From an uncultured cyanobacterium (GTDB taxonomy: Bacteria; Cyanobacteriota; Cyanobacteriia; Cyanobacteriales; Nostocaceae): DNA of 64,000 bases. Every line of letters starts with the position of its first letter. Position 1 is the first letter of the stretch. The notes beneath the pieces were generated by a model. The model searched no databases and was not told the origin of the DNA. It saw only the letters and a program-made list of their open reading frames with translations. The position numbers were made by a program, and so were the translations under genes. Shown piece after piece: positions 34,884 to 44,334 of the stretch. The stretch spans positions 1 through 64,000 of the forward strand of contig CAIVAU010000130.1 in the NCBI GenBank assembly GCA_903903925.1, given 5' to 3'.

Positions 34884-36770
34884 ATGTTTCTCGCGTCCTC
34901 TGCTAAACCTATTGAACTGAAGCTAAAAAACTTAGTAGACGAAATCGAAGCGCAAAGTCCTGGTCTATCGGTTTTGGCTGCGCGTCAATTCCGCTATAGT
35001 TTGCGTCAAACTCTTGTAGAAGTCACGGTTAAGGAACCACGCCAGTTCAATGTGCTAGAAGAGTTTATCATCCGTGCTGGTCTTGAAATTGTTCCTCCTC
35101 CAACAGCAGATGCATTAGCATCTGTACTTGGGCTTGATCCTATTTTTGTGCGAAGTACTACTGCGACTCTTCAGTCGTTACAAACTCTGTCGGGGACGTC
35201 GCCAATTACGGTCACTCCTGAAGGGCGTTTGTTCTATGAAAAAGGGTCTGTACCACAGCCCCCATACTCTGTAAAAATTTATGCTATTGTTGATCCTTTA
35301 GCTAGAACACTTACTTTTCAGTCTGAATCTATAAATGATGTTTTAGTCAAACAGCCGGACTTGGCAGAATTTTTAACTATTGAGGATACTGTAACTGATA
35401 TTTCTTCGTTACCACTTGAGGAAGTACAACAAACTATTCAAGCTTCGGGTTTAGCACTTCATGTCCCAGAAGAAGGAAAATTTGTCACTTCCTATAAGGT
35501 GATAGCTGCATCTGAAACAATTTGGAAACCGATATCGCTTTTCGTTCTATTCGATGTCCTTGAAGATAAATTGAGCCTCCAAGTAAGAAGTGGAAAGCAA
35601 ATTTTAGAGTCGGCGTCTAACTGGTTGGAAGGACTGCAAGCTGAAGGTAAGGTCTCGTTGCAAGCATTGTGTGAATTGTCAGACGAAACCGTCAATTTTG
35701 AGCGTGAAGCTACTCTTAATAGAAAAAATGCAGAAATTGAGGCTAGACTTGAAAAGATTCGGCAACAGGCGCTGGAAATAGCAGGGGAGCAGGGGAGTAA
35801 GAGTGAAAACCCAGAAAATAGCATGACGACGGGTGGCGTTGTGCAGTTACGTGATGGGCAAATTTCTCAAGCTTTCTCAGCAGTTTTAAATTCCGCGCAG
35901 CAGGAGATTATTATATATTCACCTTGGGTGAGTCAGGCAGTTGTAGACAAACAATTTCTTGACCAACTTCAGAAGTTGGCTAATCGCGGAGTTTGGATTT
36001 TGATTGGACATGGAATTTCGCGGCGGATTGAAGATGAAGACCGACTGATATCAGCAGAGGTGGAGGAAAAGCTTCGATCTGTGAAAACGCCTGAAGGTTT
36101 GTCTTGTGTACAAGTTATTTGGCTTGGAGATTCCCATGTTAAAGAAGTCATAGTTGATCGGCGTATCCATCTTTGTGGATCTCATAACTGGCTTTCTTAT
36201 CGGGGGGATTATCTACCACGAGGTGAGTCAGTCTATCAAGTGACAATTCCCCATCAAGTTGAAGAAGCCTATGAATTTCTCGCCCATCGCTTCCAAAACT
36301 ACGCGCAGAAATTATGGAATAGTGCTTTACAAGACTGGGATTCTCAACAGGCTGTACAGCCTCTGTGTGTGTGGGGTGCGCTGGGTATGGAAGATATGGG
36401 AATCACTGTGATACAGCAGAATAAGTGGTTGGAACTTCTGACAGTATGGCTCAGTGTAGTACGTCAGGGTCTCAGGTCACAAAAGGTATCAGTGGATTCC
36501 GAAAGTTTGAGAACTGCACTTTCTTTGCTGAGTCAGGTTTCTACAGAAGCGACTTTTATCGAGTCATTACAGGAGGGATGGTGTGAAGTTATGGGGGCGA
36601 TCGCCACTGTCAATCCTCAGACCGCCATAAAGTTAATCAGCGATGAAGTGTGGCACGAATTTCTGCGTCTCGCCATTGCACAACCACCGATGAACAGCCC
36701 CGAGGATTTTATCGCCGGATTGGCTGGGTTGCAAAGCAAGCCAAGAAAACCTCAAAAGCGTAAGGCGTAA
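34884..36770 (+). CDS. phospholipase-D-like domain protein with N-terminal winged-helix-type region
   Basis: A 628-residue soluble protein. The N-terminal part to about 125 (ADALASVLGLDPIFVRSTTATLQSLQTLSG..ITVTPEGRLFYEKG) looks like a winged-helix region. A beta-rich middle (PYSVKIYAIVDPLARTLTFQ) and a coiled coil at about 270-305 follow. The PLD-like domain at about 315-480 has IIIYSPWVSQAVV and a single HKD motif near 418 (HVKEVIVDRRIHLCGSHNW: H-x-K-x4-D). A helical C-terminal tail follows. One HKD motif implies action as a dimer, as in PLD nucleases. GGAGG at 34871-34875 supports the ATG at 34884. Confidence 0.8.
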   Translation: MFLASSAKPIELKLKNLVDEIEAQSPGLSVLAARQFRYSLRQTLVEVTVKEPRQFNVLEEFIIRAGLEIVPPPTADALASVLGLDPIFVRSTTATLQSLQTLSGTSPITVTPEGRLFYEKGSVPQPPYSVKIYAIVDPLARTLTFQSESINDVLVKQPDLAEFLTIEDTVTDISSLPLEEVQQTIQASGLALHVPEEGKFVTSYKVIAASETIWKPISLFVLFDVLEDKLSLQVRSGKQILESASNWLEGLQAEGKVSLQALCELSDETVNFEREATLNRKNAEIEARLEKIRQQALEIAGEQGSKSENPENSMTTGGVVQLRDGQISQAFSAVLNSAQQEIIIYSPWVSQAVVDKQFLDQLQKLANRGVWILIGHGISRRIEDEDRLISAEVEEKLRSVKTPEGLSCVQVIWLGDSHVKEVIVDRRIHLCGSHNWLSYRGDYLPRGESVYQVTIPHQVEEAYEFLAHRFQNYAQKLWNSALQDWDSQQAVQPLCVWGALGMEDMGITVIQQNKWLELLTVWLSVVRQGLRSQKVSVDSESLRTALSLLSQVSTEATFIESLQEGWCEVMGAIATVNPQTAIKLISDEVWHEFLRLAIAQPPMNSPEDFIAGLAGLQSKPRKPQKRKA

Positions 36771-36831
36771 TTCAGAGGGGTACTCCCTCTAAATTATGAT
36801 AGTATCGGTGTATAGTCGTTGTGTAGGCTTT

Positions 36832-37011
36832 GTGAAAAATAAAGCATTAAACATTCGGATGAGTGAACGAAGGTTAAATAAGTTGAGGTTATATGCCGAA
36901 ACAAAAGAGAAAACGATGACTCAAATCATTGAAGATTATATTGACCGCTTACCGAATCCAGAGGTAGGCAATAATTCAACTATTTCACTCCCTGATCAAC
37001 CTCATGGTTGA
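36832..37011 (+). CDS. ribbon-helix-helix (CopG-like) protein
   Basis: From the GTG at 36832, about 60 residues: KNKALNIRMSERRLNKLRLY, then AETKEKTMTQIIEDYIDRLP. The beta-strand LNIRMSE followed by two helices is a ribbon-helix-helix DNA-binding fold typical of CopG-like antitoxins or regulators. An ATG at 36796 would add 12 residues not expected before the strand. No toxin partner follows, so it is an orphan or acts with the phospholipase-D-like protein, whose stop is 62 bp upstream. Confidence 0.7.
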   Translation: MKNKALNIRMSERRLNKLRLYAETKEKTMTQIIEDYIDRLPNPEVGNNSTISLPDQPHG

Positions 37012-37133
37012 TATCCGTTAACTTTTAGCGGATAGATCTAGAGTCCTGGCAATTTTGTCTACGTGATCCGACAGCCCGATGGCTATGATAACATGAGAGA
37101 CTGCTGACTAAACTAGAAAAAATTAATTGGATC

Positions 37134-37403
37134 ATGGCTCTCACGCAACTGCACAAACAAGAGATCATTACAAACTACCAAGTTCACGAAACTGATACCG
37201 GTTCCGCCGATGTCCAAATCGCTATGCTGACGGAGCGGATTAACCGTCTCAGCTTACATCTCCAAGCCAATAAGAAAGACCATTCTTCCCGGCGAGGATT
37301 GTTGAAGCTGATTGGTCAGCGCAAGCGTCTTCTATCATACATTCAACAGGGAAGCCGAGAACACTATCAAGCTTTGATTGGTCGTCTCGGTATTCGTGGA
37401 TAG
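37134..37403 (+). CDS. rpsO: 30S ribosomal protein S15
   Basis: An 89-residue protein, the full usual length, binding 16S rRNA and stabilising the platform of the small subunit. [46 protein letters not shown] is the universal signature. It is followed after 12 bp by the PAM68-like gene, a pairing seen in many cyanobacteria. Confidence 0.99.
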   Translation: MALTQLHKQEIITNYQVHETDTGSADVQIAMLTERINRLSLHLQANKKDHSSRRGLLKLIGQRKRLLSYIQQGSREHYQALIGRLGIRG

Positions 37404-37415
37404 GAACTACCGCCT

Positions 37416-37883
37416 ATGTCTGCTGAACCTGGAAGCGATCGCTTGCCTTTTGAACCAAACAAAAAGCGCCAAAAACCAGCAAAAACAAAGAGTCAAACAC
37501 CAGTCACCAAGCCAGAATCTGGGAAAAAGGATGAGAAAAAGCCACCTTTTACCAAAGAAGAAATGGCTATCCCCAAAGTGATTAGCCAGCGGATGATTCG
37601 ACGAGTGGCTGGATTTTCTGGCATACCAACAGCTTTGGGCATTAGCACCCTAATTATCAGCTATCTGCTCTTGATCTACGCCAAAATCAAATTGCCTAAC
37701 CTCGCTGTGTTACTAGTAAACATGGGACTCTTTGGTTTGGGGGTCGTGGGGATAACTTATGGTGTTCTCTCTGCTTCCTGGGATGAAGAGAAAGTCGGGA
37801 GTCTGCTGGGCTGGAATGAGTTTACTACCAATTTTGGTAGGATGGTAGTAGTTTGGCGTGAAACTCGTCAAAAAAACGTATAA
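37416..37883 (+). CDS. PAM68-family photosystem II assembly protein
   Basis: A 155-residue membrane protein with a basic, Lys/Pro-rich cytoplasmic N-terminus (about 1-50) and two transmembrane helices (about 77-96 and 104-121). KEEMAIPKVISQRMIRRVAGFSGIPTALGI and LSASWDEEKVGSLLGWNEF are PAM68 marks. In plants and cyanobacteria PAM68 helps early photosystem II assembly and chlorophyll insertion. It lies 12 bp after rpsO, so the genes are likely co-transcribed. Confidence 0.92.
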   Translation: MSAEPGSDRLPFEPNKKRQKPAKTKSQTPVTKPESGKKDEKKPPFTKEEMAIPKVISQRMIRRVAGFSGIPTALGISTLIISYLLLIYAKIKLPNLAVLLVNMGLFGLGVVGITYGVLSASWDEEKVGSLLGWNEFTTNFGRMVVVWRETRQKNV

Positions 37884-37893
37884 TTATTCAGCT

Positions 37894-38026
37894 TGGTTAG
37901 TTGTTAGTTGTTGATTGTTAGTTGTTAATTGTCCAAAATTATGACTAACCAAGCTCTCACTCACGGCACTGCCGTTTCTCAATTAACAACTAACAAACTA
38001 ACAAAATAACAAATAACAACTAACAT
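37894..38026. repeat. GTTAGTT repeats in inverted arrangement
   Basis: GGTTAGTTGTTAGTTGTTGATTG units at 37894-37931 are opposed by AATTAACAACTAACAAACTAAC units at about 37981-38026, giving a long AT-rich potential hairpin after the PAM68-like gene. It likely works as a transcript end. Confidence 0.7.
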
Positions 38027-38068
38027 CAAACAGGTTTAAAATAAAATCAACTAAGCAGGGAATTTAGC

Positions 38069-39127
38069 ATGATTGTAGTCATGAAAATTGGTTCCCCTGA
38101 GGCGGAAATAAACCGTATCAGTGAGGAATTTAGTACTAGGGGACTGACACCAGAAAGAATTGTCGGTAGGCACAAAGTGGTGATTGGTCTTGTTGGTGAA
38201 ACTGCTGATTTAGATTCAAGACAGCTACAGGAAATCAGCCCCTGGATTGAGCAAGTGTTGCGGGTAGAGAAGCCTTACAAACGGGCTAGCCGCCAGTTTC
38301 GTCACGGGGAAGCTTCTGAGGTGGTGGTTAATACTCCGAACGGACAGGTTGTTTTTGGTGAACACCACCCTGTAGTCGTTGTTGCTGGTCCCTGCTCAGT
38401 CGAAAATGAAGAGATGATTGTGGCGACTGCGCGACGAGTCAAGGCGGCTGGAGCCTCATTTTTGCGCGGCGGAGCCTACAAACCCCGCACCTCACCCTAC
38501 TCCTTCCAGGGACATGGTGAGAGTGCTTTGGAATTGTTAGCAAAGGCACGGAAGGAAACTGGACTTGGGATTATCACAGAAGTGATGGACGCTGCTGACC
38601 TAGAAGGAATAGCGGAAGTCGCAGACGTGATCCAGGTGGGCGCGAGAAATATGCAGAATTTCTCCCTGCTGAAAAAAGTAGGAGCGCAGTCGAAACCAGT
38701 TCTACTAAAGCGGGGAATGGCTGCAACTATAGAAGATTGGTTAATGGCTGCAGAGTATGTTTTAGCGTCTGGAAATCCCAATGTCATTTTGTGTGAGCGA
38801 GGAATTCGCACCTTTGACAGCCAGTATACCAGAAATACCCTGGATCTGTCGGCAGTACCAGTGTTGCGGAACCTGACACACCTACCGATTATGATCGACC
38901 CCAGCCACGGTACAGGTTGGGCTGCATATGTACCTTCAATGGCAAGGGCGGCGATCGCCGTAGGAACAGATTCCTTGATGATTGAGGTTCACCCCACCCC
39001 GTCCAAAGCTTTATCTGATGGACCCCAATCTCTCACACCAGAGGATTTCGATCGCTTGATGCAAGAACTAGCAGTGATTGGTAAGGTTGTCGGACGCTGG
39101 AAACAACCAGCTGTAGCTTTAGCATAA
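38069..39127 (+). CDS. aroF: 3-deoxy-7-phosphoheptulonate synthase (DAHP synthase, type I-beta)
   Basis: A 352-residue first enzyme of the shikimate pathway, joining phosphoenolpyruvate and erythrose 4-phosphate. An N-terminal ACT/ferredoxin-like domain (about 1-70) marks the I-beta subclass and may sense a pathway product. Catalytic text includes VAGPCSVENEEMIV, RGGAYKPRTSPYSFQG, VGARNMQNF, KRGMAATIEDW and IDPSHGTGW. It stands alone. Other chorismate-related genes (tyrA, pabAB) lie within 8 kb but are not in an operon with it. Confidence 0.97.
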   Translation: MIVVMKIGSPEAEINRISEEFSTRGLTPERIVGRHKVVIGLVGETADLDSRQLQEISPWIEQVLRVEKPYKRASRQFRHGEASEVVVNTPNGQVVFGEHHPVVVVAGPCSVENEEMIVATARRVKAAGASFLRGGAYKPRTSPYSFQGHGESALELLAKARKETGLGIITEVMDAADLEGIAEVADVIQVGARNMQNFSLLKKVGAQSKPVLLKRGMAATIEDWLMAAEYVLASGNPNVILCERGIRTFDSQYTRNTLDLSAVPVLRNLTHLPIMIDPSHGTGWAAYVPSMARAAIAVGTDSLMIEVHPTPSKALSDGPQSLTPEDFDRLMQELAVIGKVVGRWKQPAVALA

Positions 39128-39444
<317 letters not shown>

Positions 39445-40317
39445 TTAACGTCGTCTAGCGCTACCGAAACCGGATCTACTAGGCGCACGACGCCCACTAC
39501 CGAAAGCACTACTAGAAGGACGTCTAAATGAGCTAGAACTATCAGAGGGTCTGAGGGTACTGCTGCCAAATCCAGAACCACTGGGACGGTTTGTCGTGGT
39601 ACGTGGCGTAGTACGTACTGTTGTTTCACTATTAGGATATGTGCTTCTAATGGTTCCTGTACTACGGAACGCAGTCCGGTTCGTTGAAACTGGTGGTGGA
39701 GAATTGTAACGCTGCTGATAACTTGTAATCGCATCGTTATAGTTGTTACCATAGCCACCGTAGCCATTTAAGACCGATGCCCCTGGCTGATAGGCAGGTG
39801 GTACATAATAATGAGGACGAAATAAAAGACTACCTATCGCCTGACCTGCCAAAGCGCCAGCAAAGGGTGCCCAGAAGCCATTTTCTCGACGGGTTACAAC
39901 TGTTTCTGCTTGTCCTGTTTGGGGATTGGTTCTCGTCTCAGTCACGTTGTGGACGTACTGAATTTTGAAATCTTCTGTAAGATTGAGAACTGGCTGTCCG
40001 TTTTCCACTTTCAGGTTGGTTTTCTTACCCTGCTTAATTTCTTCATCGGTCAGACGAGCCATTTGTAAATTTTGAGTTTTAAACATTGGGGGTGTACTGT
40101 TAAGTAAAAGCAGGGTGTACTCCCCATTAGCATCATCGTAGGTGGCTTGTTGTACCGGATACTGACCATCACTCAGCCTAGTGCTTGCTGCAGTTTGAGT
40201 GAAGTTACTCCCTTGCAGCGTAGTTTGGTTGGTTCTCCCGCCACAAGCCACAGCTGTCAAACACAGACTGATCGCTAAAATAACAGATGTTAGTTTACGC
40301 AAGATTTTCATAGTCAT
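39445..40317 (-). CDS. lipoprotein of unknown function
   Basis: A 290-residue protein with a signal peptide and lipobox LTAVACGG (Cys25), so it is probably lipid-anchored in the plasma or outer membrane. The middle part (SDGQYPVQQATYDDANGEYTLLLLNSTPP, then ARLTDEEIKQGKKTNLKVENGQPVLNLTEDFKIQYVHNVTE) looks conserved among cyanobacteria. A Gly-rich hydrophobic stretch (WAPFAGALAGQAIGSLLF) and a long Ser/Arg/Thr/Gly-rich disordered tail follow. GAGG about 11 bases upstream supports the ATG at 40317. The gene ends directly at a heptamer array. Confidence 0.8.
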   Translation of the reverse strand: MTMKILRKLTSVILAISLCLTAVACGGRTNQTTLQGSNFTQTAASTRLSDGQYPVQQATYDDANGEYTLLLLNSTPPMFKTQNLQMARLTDEEIKQGKKTNLKVENGQPVLNLTEDFKIQYVHNVTETRTNPQTGQAETVVTRRENGFWAPFAGALAGQAIGSLLFRPHYYVPPAYQPGASVLNGYGGYGNNYNDAITSYQQRYNSPPPVSTNRTAFRSTGTIRSTYPNSETTVRTTPRTTTNRPSGSGFGSSTLRPSDSSSSFRRPSSSAFGSGRRAPSRSGFGSARRR

Positions 40318-40385
40318 TTTACTATTTTCCTCTCTCCAAGCTTAACAATTTGTCACAATCTCATGAGTAGGGACAACCCTACAAA

Positions 40386-40973
40386 TTACAAAGGAATTAA
40401 TTCTGGGTAATATTGCAATAGGTGATCGTTTGTCAATTCATCACCTAACTGCGCTGGAGAAAAATGCACTTGAATTGCCTGTAAATTATGTTTGTAGTGC
40501 AAATTAATTAAGGCTTTCCAGCCTTCCTTCAGCGCCTGAATGCTAGAAAGATCAGTTTCTAATTCTGGTACTTCTCCTTGATAAGCTACTGTAATGATCA
40601 CAACTACATTACGCGTTACAGGTATAGATAAAGGTTCACTCGACCCACTATTGAAATCTGGTTCACTGAGGTAACGTTGTGCAGAGTCTGTAAATAATTC
40701 ATTTATATAGTCTCCTGCTTCACCTTCACTCCAAAAAACGTCACCTTCGTTTGCAGCAGAAACCCAGTATTCATCATATTGCAGTAAGGATTGGCAAATT
40801 TCTACCAATTGTTCTCCCAAAACTTCTATGTCGCCATTATGATCGATCGCCGCCCGTGCAGCACGGTTCAAAACTCCCAAAATCGGTGCTACCTCAGACC
40901 CACTCAAATGAAGCATTATACGACATACTACATAGCGAGTCCGACCTATCATTCTATTAAAAGAATCACGCAT
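40386..40973 (-). CDS. DUF1517-family protein
   Basis: A 195-residue soluble protein of the cyanobacterial/plant DUF1517 group as I recall it. Typical stretches are RYVVCRIMLHLSGSEVAPILGVLNRAARAAID, LLQYDEYWVSAANEGDVFWSEGEAGDYINELFTDSAQRYL and VVVIITVAYQGEVPELETDLSSIQALKEGW. The biochemical role is not known. It lies between the lipoprotein and a pentapeptide gene on the same strand with short gaps (68 and 34 bp), so a loose operon is possible. Confidence 0.85.
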   Translation of the reverse strand: MRDSFNRMIGRTRYVVCRIMLHLSGSEVAPILGVLNRAARAAIDHNGDIEVLGEQLVEICQSLLQYDEYWVSAANEGDVFWSEGEAGDYINELFTDSAQRYLSEPDFNSGSSEPLSIPVTRNVVVIITVAYQGEVPELETDLSSIQALKEGWKALINLHYKHNLQAIQVHFSPAQLGDELTNDHLLQYYPELIPL

Positions 40974-41007
40974 TTTTTTTCTCCTGAAAGTTGTTGACTC
41001 CTAACTC

Positions 41008-42570
41008 CTAACTCTTGTAATGAACCCCCTGAAAAAAATCTACAACCATGCTCATTGAGGGAATTATCGATTTTACTGCTTCATCGGACATGTTATCAGA
41101 GACTGAAGGATTAACATCAGAGTGATTAATAAATTTTTTACCAAAGTTTGAGTGATTATGTAAAATCAAATTTTGAGCGATAGAATTTGTTAAAATTGTT
41201 TGTGTATGTGCTTGAAAAAAATTGAATTTTGCTCCTACTTCTAATTTTTGTTGCATTTTATTGATGGCAATAGCATTATCTATTGCCCTCTTTAAAAGAG
41301 TGGTTAGTTGCTTGATTTGCTCCGGTGAGCTTAGAGAAAGCTTAGCCAGATCTTCGCTTAGAATCATTTCAACGACAGCACAGATATTTTTTTGAGTATT
41401 TGCGGCATCTTTAAAGGGAAGAATAGCTATATAAGCTGTGGAAAATAAATGTTCGTCACTATCTACTTTGAAGGTAAAAACCGTTCGATGACGCCCAATT
41501 TCGATACTGGGGGGTTGTTTTAGTTCTTGGAATTGCTGGGCAATTTGGTAATAGACACTAGCGAGGATAAAATTCGCTTCGTAATCCAAGGATCTATCTA
41601 CGATAATCTGGACGGTTGGCGGAGTTTGATGAAAAAAGTATCGAAAGTCATCAGAGTTGAGATATTTGATGACAGATTGATCACCACCTGGGCTGAGGTC
41701 AACCCATTCACAAATCATACCCTCAGTTTTTAAACCAAACCTGGGGGTACCATAAACTTTTGCCCCAGTCAAAATTGCTTTCGTTAAGTCTGCGCCTACC
41801 CATTCCGCCTGAATTAATCTTGCTTGAGTTAAATCAGCTTGAACGAAACTTGCATCTGTTAAATTTGCATGGCTTAAGTCTGCCCCAATTAAGTTAGCCC
41901 CACTCAACTTTGCCCCACTTAAATCAGCCCAGGTAAGATTCGTTCCACTCAAATCTGCCCACCGGAGATTTGTCCCGTTCAAGTTAGCCCCACGAAGGTT
42001 AGCCCGACGGAGATTTGCGTGCTTAAGATCAGCATCTCGTAGATTTGCCCCCTCTAGATCAGTACGAGTGAGGTCGGTGTTGTGTAATTTAGCGTTTTCT
42101 AAGTTAGCTCCGGTCAAGAAAGCGTCCTTCAAATTTGCCTCATTTAAATTAGCATTTCTGAGTACAGCTTGGCGAAGGGCAGCTTCTCGTAGATCCGCAC
42201 TGCGGAGGTTTGCCTCCGATAGGTCAGCGTTGCTGAGGTCAGCACGAATTAACTCGGAACGGATCAGTGAAGCTGCTCTCAACTGGGCGTGACCCAGACT
42301 GGCACGGATTAAATTTGCCACGTTGAGGCTGGCATGATTCAGGTTGGCGTTGGCAAGATTAGCTCCTCTCAGTCTTACCACATTTAGCCTAGCATGGCTT
42401 AAGTTGGCGAACGTAAGATTTGCACTACTGAAGTTGGTCACACTCAAGTTGGCATGACTCAAATTCACGCCACTTAGTTTTGCGCCACTCAGGTTAGCTT
42501 CAGAGAGGTCAATACCATGAAAGTCTCTGACTCCTAGCGCGTATTTTTTCAGCAATTCTTCTATAGTCAT
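41008..42570 (-). CDS. pentapeptide-repeat protein with C-terminal globular domain
   Basis: A 520-residue protein. From about residue 18 to 275 there are some 50 A(D/N)LXX pentapeptides (such as ADLSNADLSEANLRSADLRE) forming a right-handed quadrilateral beta-helix. A separate domain follows at about 290-430 (YLNSDDFRYFFHQTPPTVQIIVDRSLDYEANFILASVYYQIAQQF) that I cannot assign, then a helical tail. Cytoplasmic by prediction. Such proteins are common in cyanobacteria and their roles are mostly unknown; the helix can mimic DNA or serve as a scaffold. Confidence 0.9.
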   Translation of the reverse strand: MTIEELLKKYALGVRDFHGIDLSEANLSGAKLSGVNLSHANLSVTNFSSANLTFANLSHARLNVVRLRGANLANANLNHASLNVANLIRASLGHAQLRAASLIRSELIRADLSNADLSEANLRSADLREAALRQAVLRNANLNEANLKDAFLTGANLENAKLHNTDLTRTDLEGANLRDADLKHANLRRANLRGANLNGTNLRWADLSGTNLTWADLSGAKLSGANLIGADLSHANLTDASFVQADLTQARLIQAEWVGADLTKAILTGAKVYGTPRFGLKTEGMICEWVDLSPGGDQSVIKYLNSDDFRYFFHQTPPTVQIIVDRSLDYEANFILASVYYQIAQQFQELKQPPSIEIGRHRTVFTFKVDSDEHLFSTAYIAILPFKDAANTQKNICAVVEMILSEDLAKLSLSSPEQIKQLTTLLKRAIDNAIAINKMQQKLEVGAKFNFFQAHTQTILTNSIAQNLILHNHSNFGKKFINHSDVNPSVSDNMSDEAVKSIIPSMSMVVDFFQGVHYKS

Positions 42571-42734
42571 GAATCAACCCCTAGAATGCCAACTTCAATA
42601 GTTGGTAAAGTATGTAGAAAGAAATAAAAGGATGTCAAAATCATCGAACAAGGCAAAAGTAAAAAGTAAACAGAAAGAGTAATAAAATTAGGGAGAGGCT
42701 ACTAAATTTATTTATGGAAATTCTCTTTTTACTT

Positions 42735-43586
42735 ATGAATATTGGTATTTTGGGACTTGGGCTTATAGGTGGTTCTTTAGGTTTAGATTTGCGATCGCAT
42801 GGGTATTATGTCTTAGGGGTTAGTCGCCGGGAATCAACTTGTCAGAGGGCGATCGCCCTAGGCTGTGTCGATCAAGCGTCAGTTGACATGAATCTGCTGG
42901 CTGTAGCAGAGGTGGTATTTATTTGTACACCTATGTCTCTTATTATTCCCACATTTAGACACCTGATCGCTCATCTGCCGTCTACTACAGTCGTAACTGA
43001 TGTAGGTTCGGTGAAAGCACCAATAGTCAAGGAGATTGCGCCCATTTGGGAAAATTTCATCGGTGGACATCCAATGGCAGGAACAGCCGAAAGTGGTATA
43101 GAAGCAGCTGTACCAAACTTATTTGTCAATAGACCTTATGTACTGACACCAGTTGCAACAACACCAAATGCGGCAATTGCGGTTGTAGAGCAAATTGTGC
43201 AACAGCTTGGGGCTACTATCTACCATTGTCTTCCAGAAGACCATGACCGTGCTGTCAGTTGGATTTCTCATTTGCCTGTGATGATCAGTACTTCTTTGAT
43301 TACTGCTTGTATGAGTGAAACTGATCCCAATGTTTTGCAGTTAGCCCAAAAGCTAGCTAGTTCAGGCTTTCGAGATACAAGTCGTGTTGGTGGCGGTAAT
43401 CCAGAGTTGGGAGTATTGATGGCACAGTACAATCGCTCTTGTTTGTTGCGATCGCTCCAACAGTATCGCCATAATCTCGACGAATTGATCAACTTAATTG
43501 ATCAGGAAAATTGGGTAGCTTTAGAGGAAAAGTTGCAGTTAAATCAACAGGCGCGACGTGAATTTCAGTTAGGAGTGGGGAATTAA
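42735..43586 (+). CDS. tyrA: prephenate/arogenate dehydrogenase
   Basis: About 283 residues; NAD(P)-dependent oxidative decarboxylation leading to tyrosine. The Rossmann motif MNIGILGLGLIGGSLGLDL opens the protein. VGSVKAPIVKEI, IGGHPMAGTAESGIEAA and the His of WISHLPVMIST are conserved substrate-binding or catalytic parts. In cyanobacteria the enzyme usually prefers arogenate and NADP. The ATG at 42735 begins exactly at the nucleotide-binding strand and is preferred over the ATG at 42714. It is divergent from the pentapeptide gene. Confidence 0.95.
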   Translation: MNIGILGLGLIGGSLGLDLRSHGYYVLGVSRRESTCQRAIALGCVDQASVDMNLLAVAEVVFICTPMSLIIPTFRHLIAHLPSTTVVTDVGSVKAPIVKEIAPIWENFIGGHPMAGTAESGIEAAVPNLFVNRPYVLTPVATTPNAAIAVVEQIVQQLGATIYHCLPEDHDRAVSWISHLPVMISTSLITACMSETDPNVLQLAQKLASSGFRDTSRVGGGNPELGVLMAQYNRSCLLRSLQQYRHNLDELINLIDQENWVALEEKLQLNQQARREFQLGVGN

Positions 43587-43696
43587 AAGTTAGGAGTTAG
43601 TAGTGAGGAATTGGGTGTGGGGAGTTGGGTGTGGACATTGCCTATGTGGCAGAAATTATGTTAAATTAGTGTAACCTATCTATCGAGGTCATTCGT

Positions 43697-44284
43697 GTGG
43701 TAATACAAACAGAAAAGCGCTATTACACCCCAGAAGAATATCTGGAATTAGAAGAGCAAGCCGAATATAAAAGTGAATACAAAGATGGAGAAATTATCCC
43801 AATGCCTGGAGGAACAACTAATCACAATAAAATTGCAGGTAATTTTTATAAAAAATTTCCATTAACAGTGCAAGGTCAAGCTTATGACATATACATCAAT
43901 GATGTAAAGTTATGGATATCTGATTATCGTCTCTATACATATCCTGATGTGATGGTAATCAAAGGAGAACCAGTTTACGAAGGTACGAATACAACTACGA
44001 TTACCAACCCATGTTTAATTGTTGAAGTCCTATCAAATTCAACGAAAAGTTTCGATAGAACAGACAAGTTTAAATATTACCGTTCTATTCCGGAATTTCA
44101 GGAATATATTATGATTGACCAATACAGCTTTTATATAGAAAAATTTACAAAAGAAACAGAAGGAAAATGGATTTTTCAGGAATATGAAGGGCAAGATACA
44201 GTTTTAGTCCTTGATTCTATCAATTTCCAAATTTCCTTTCAAGATATTTACGAGCGGGTTAATTTTGAATTGAGCGAAGAATAA
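43697..44284 (+). CDS. Uma2-family endonuclease-like protein (DUF820)
   Basis: A 195-residue third Uma2 member, with YYTPEEYLELEEQAEYKSEYKDGEIIPMPG, YTYPDVMVIKGEP, NPCLIVEVLSNSTKSFDRTDKFKYYRSIPEFQEYIMIDQ. The PD (YPDVMV) and E-x-L (IVEVLS) positions match the family active site. The start is GTG, supported by GAGG at 43685-43688. AT-rich codon use differs from neighbouring tyrA, suggesting separate acquisition. A repeat-rich gap with GGAGTTAG/GTGTGGGG units precedes it. Confidence 0.9.
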   Translation: MVIQTEKRYYTPEEYLELEEQAEYKSEYKDGEIIPMPGGTTNHNKIAGNFYKKFPLTVQGQAYDIYINDVKLWISDYRLYTYPDVMVIKGEPVYEGTNTTTITNPCLIVEVLSNSTKSFDRTDKFKYYRSIPEFQEYIMIDQYSFYIEKFTKETEGKWIFQEYEGQDTVLVLDSINFQISFQDIYERVNFELSEE

Positions 44285-44334
44285 TAAAAAGGGTGTGGGG
44301 AACCCCAGCAAGACATGGGTATTTGGACTATGTT

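Noticed and set aside
34688-34906. 72-residue frame between the DUF3368 toxin and the phospholipase-D-like gene
   Set aside because: It overlaps both neighbours, includes AAAATCCAAAATC repeat sequence and has no fold or motif.
39445-39767. Frame overlapping the lipoprotein gene end and the heptamer array
   Set aside because: Its C-terminus is a simple translation of the ACTCCTG repeat and the lipoprotein frame explains the region better.
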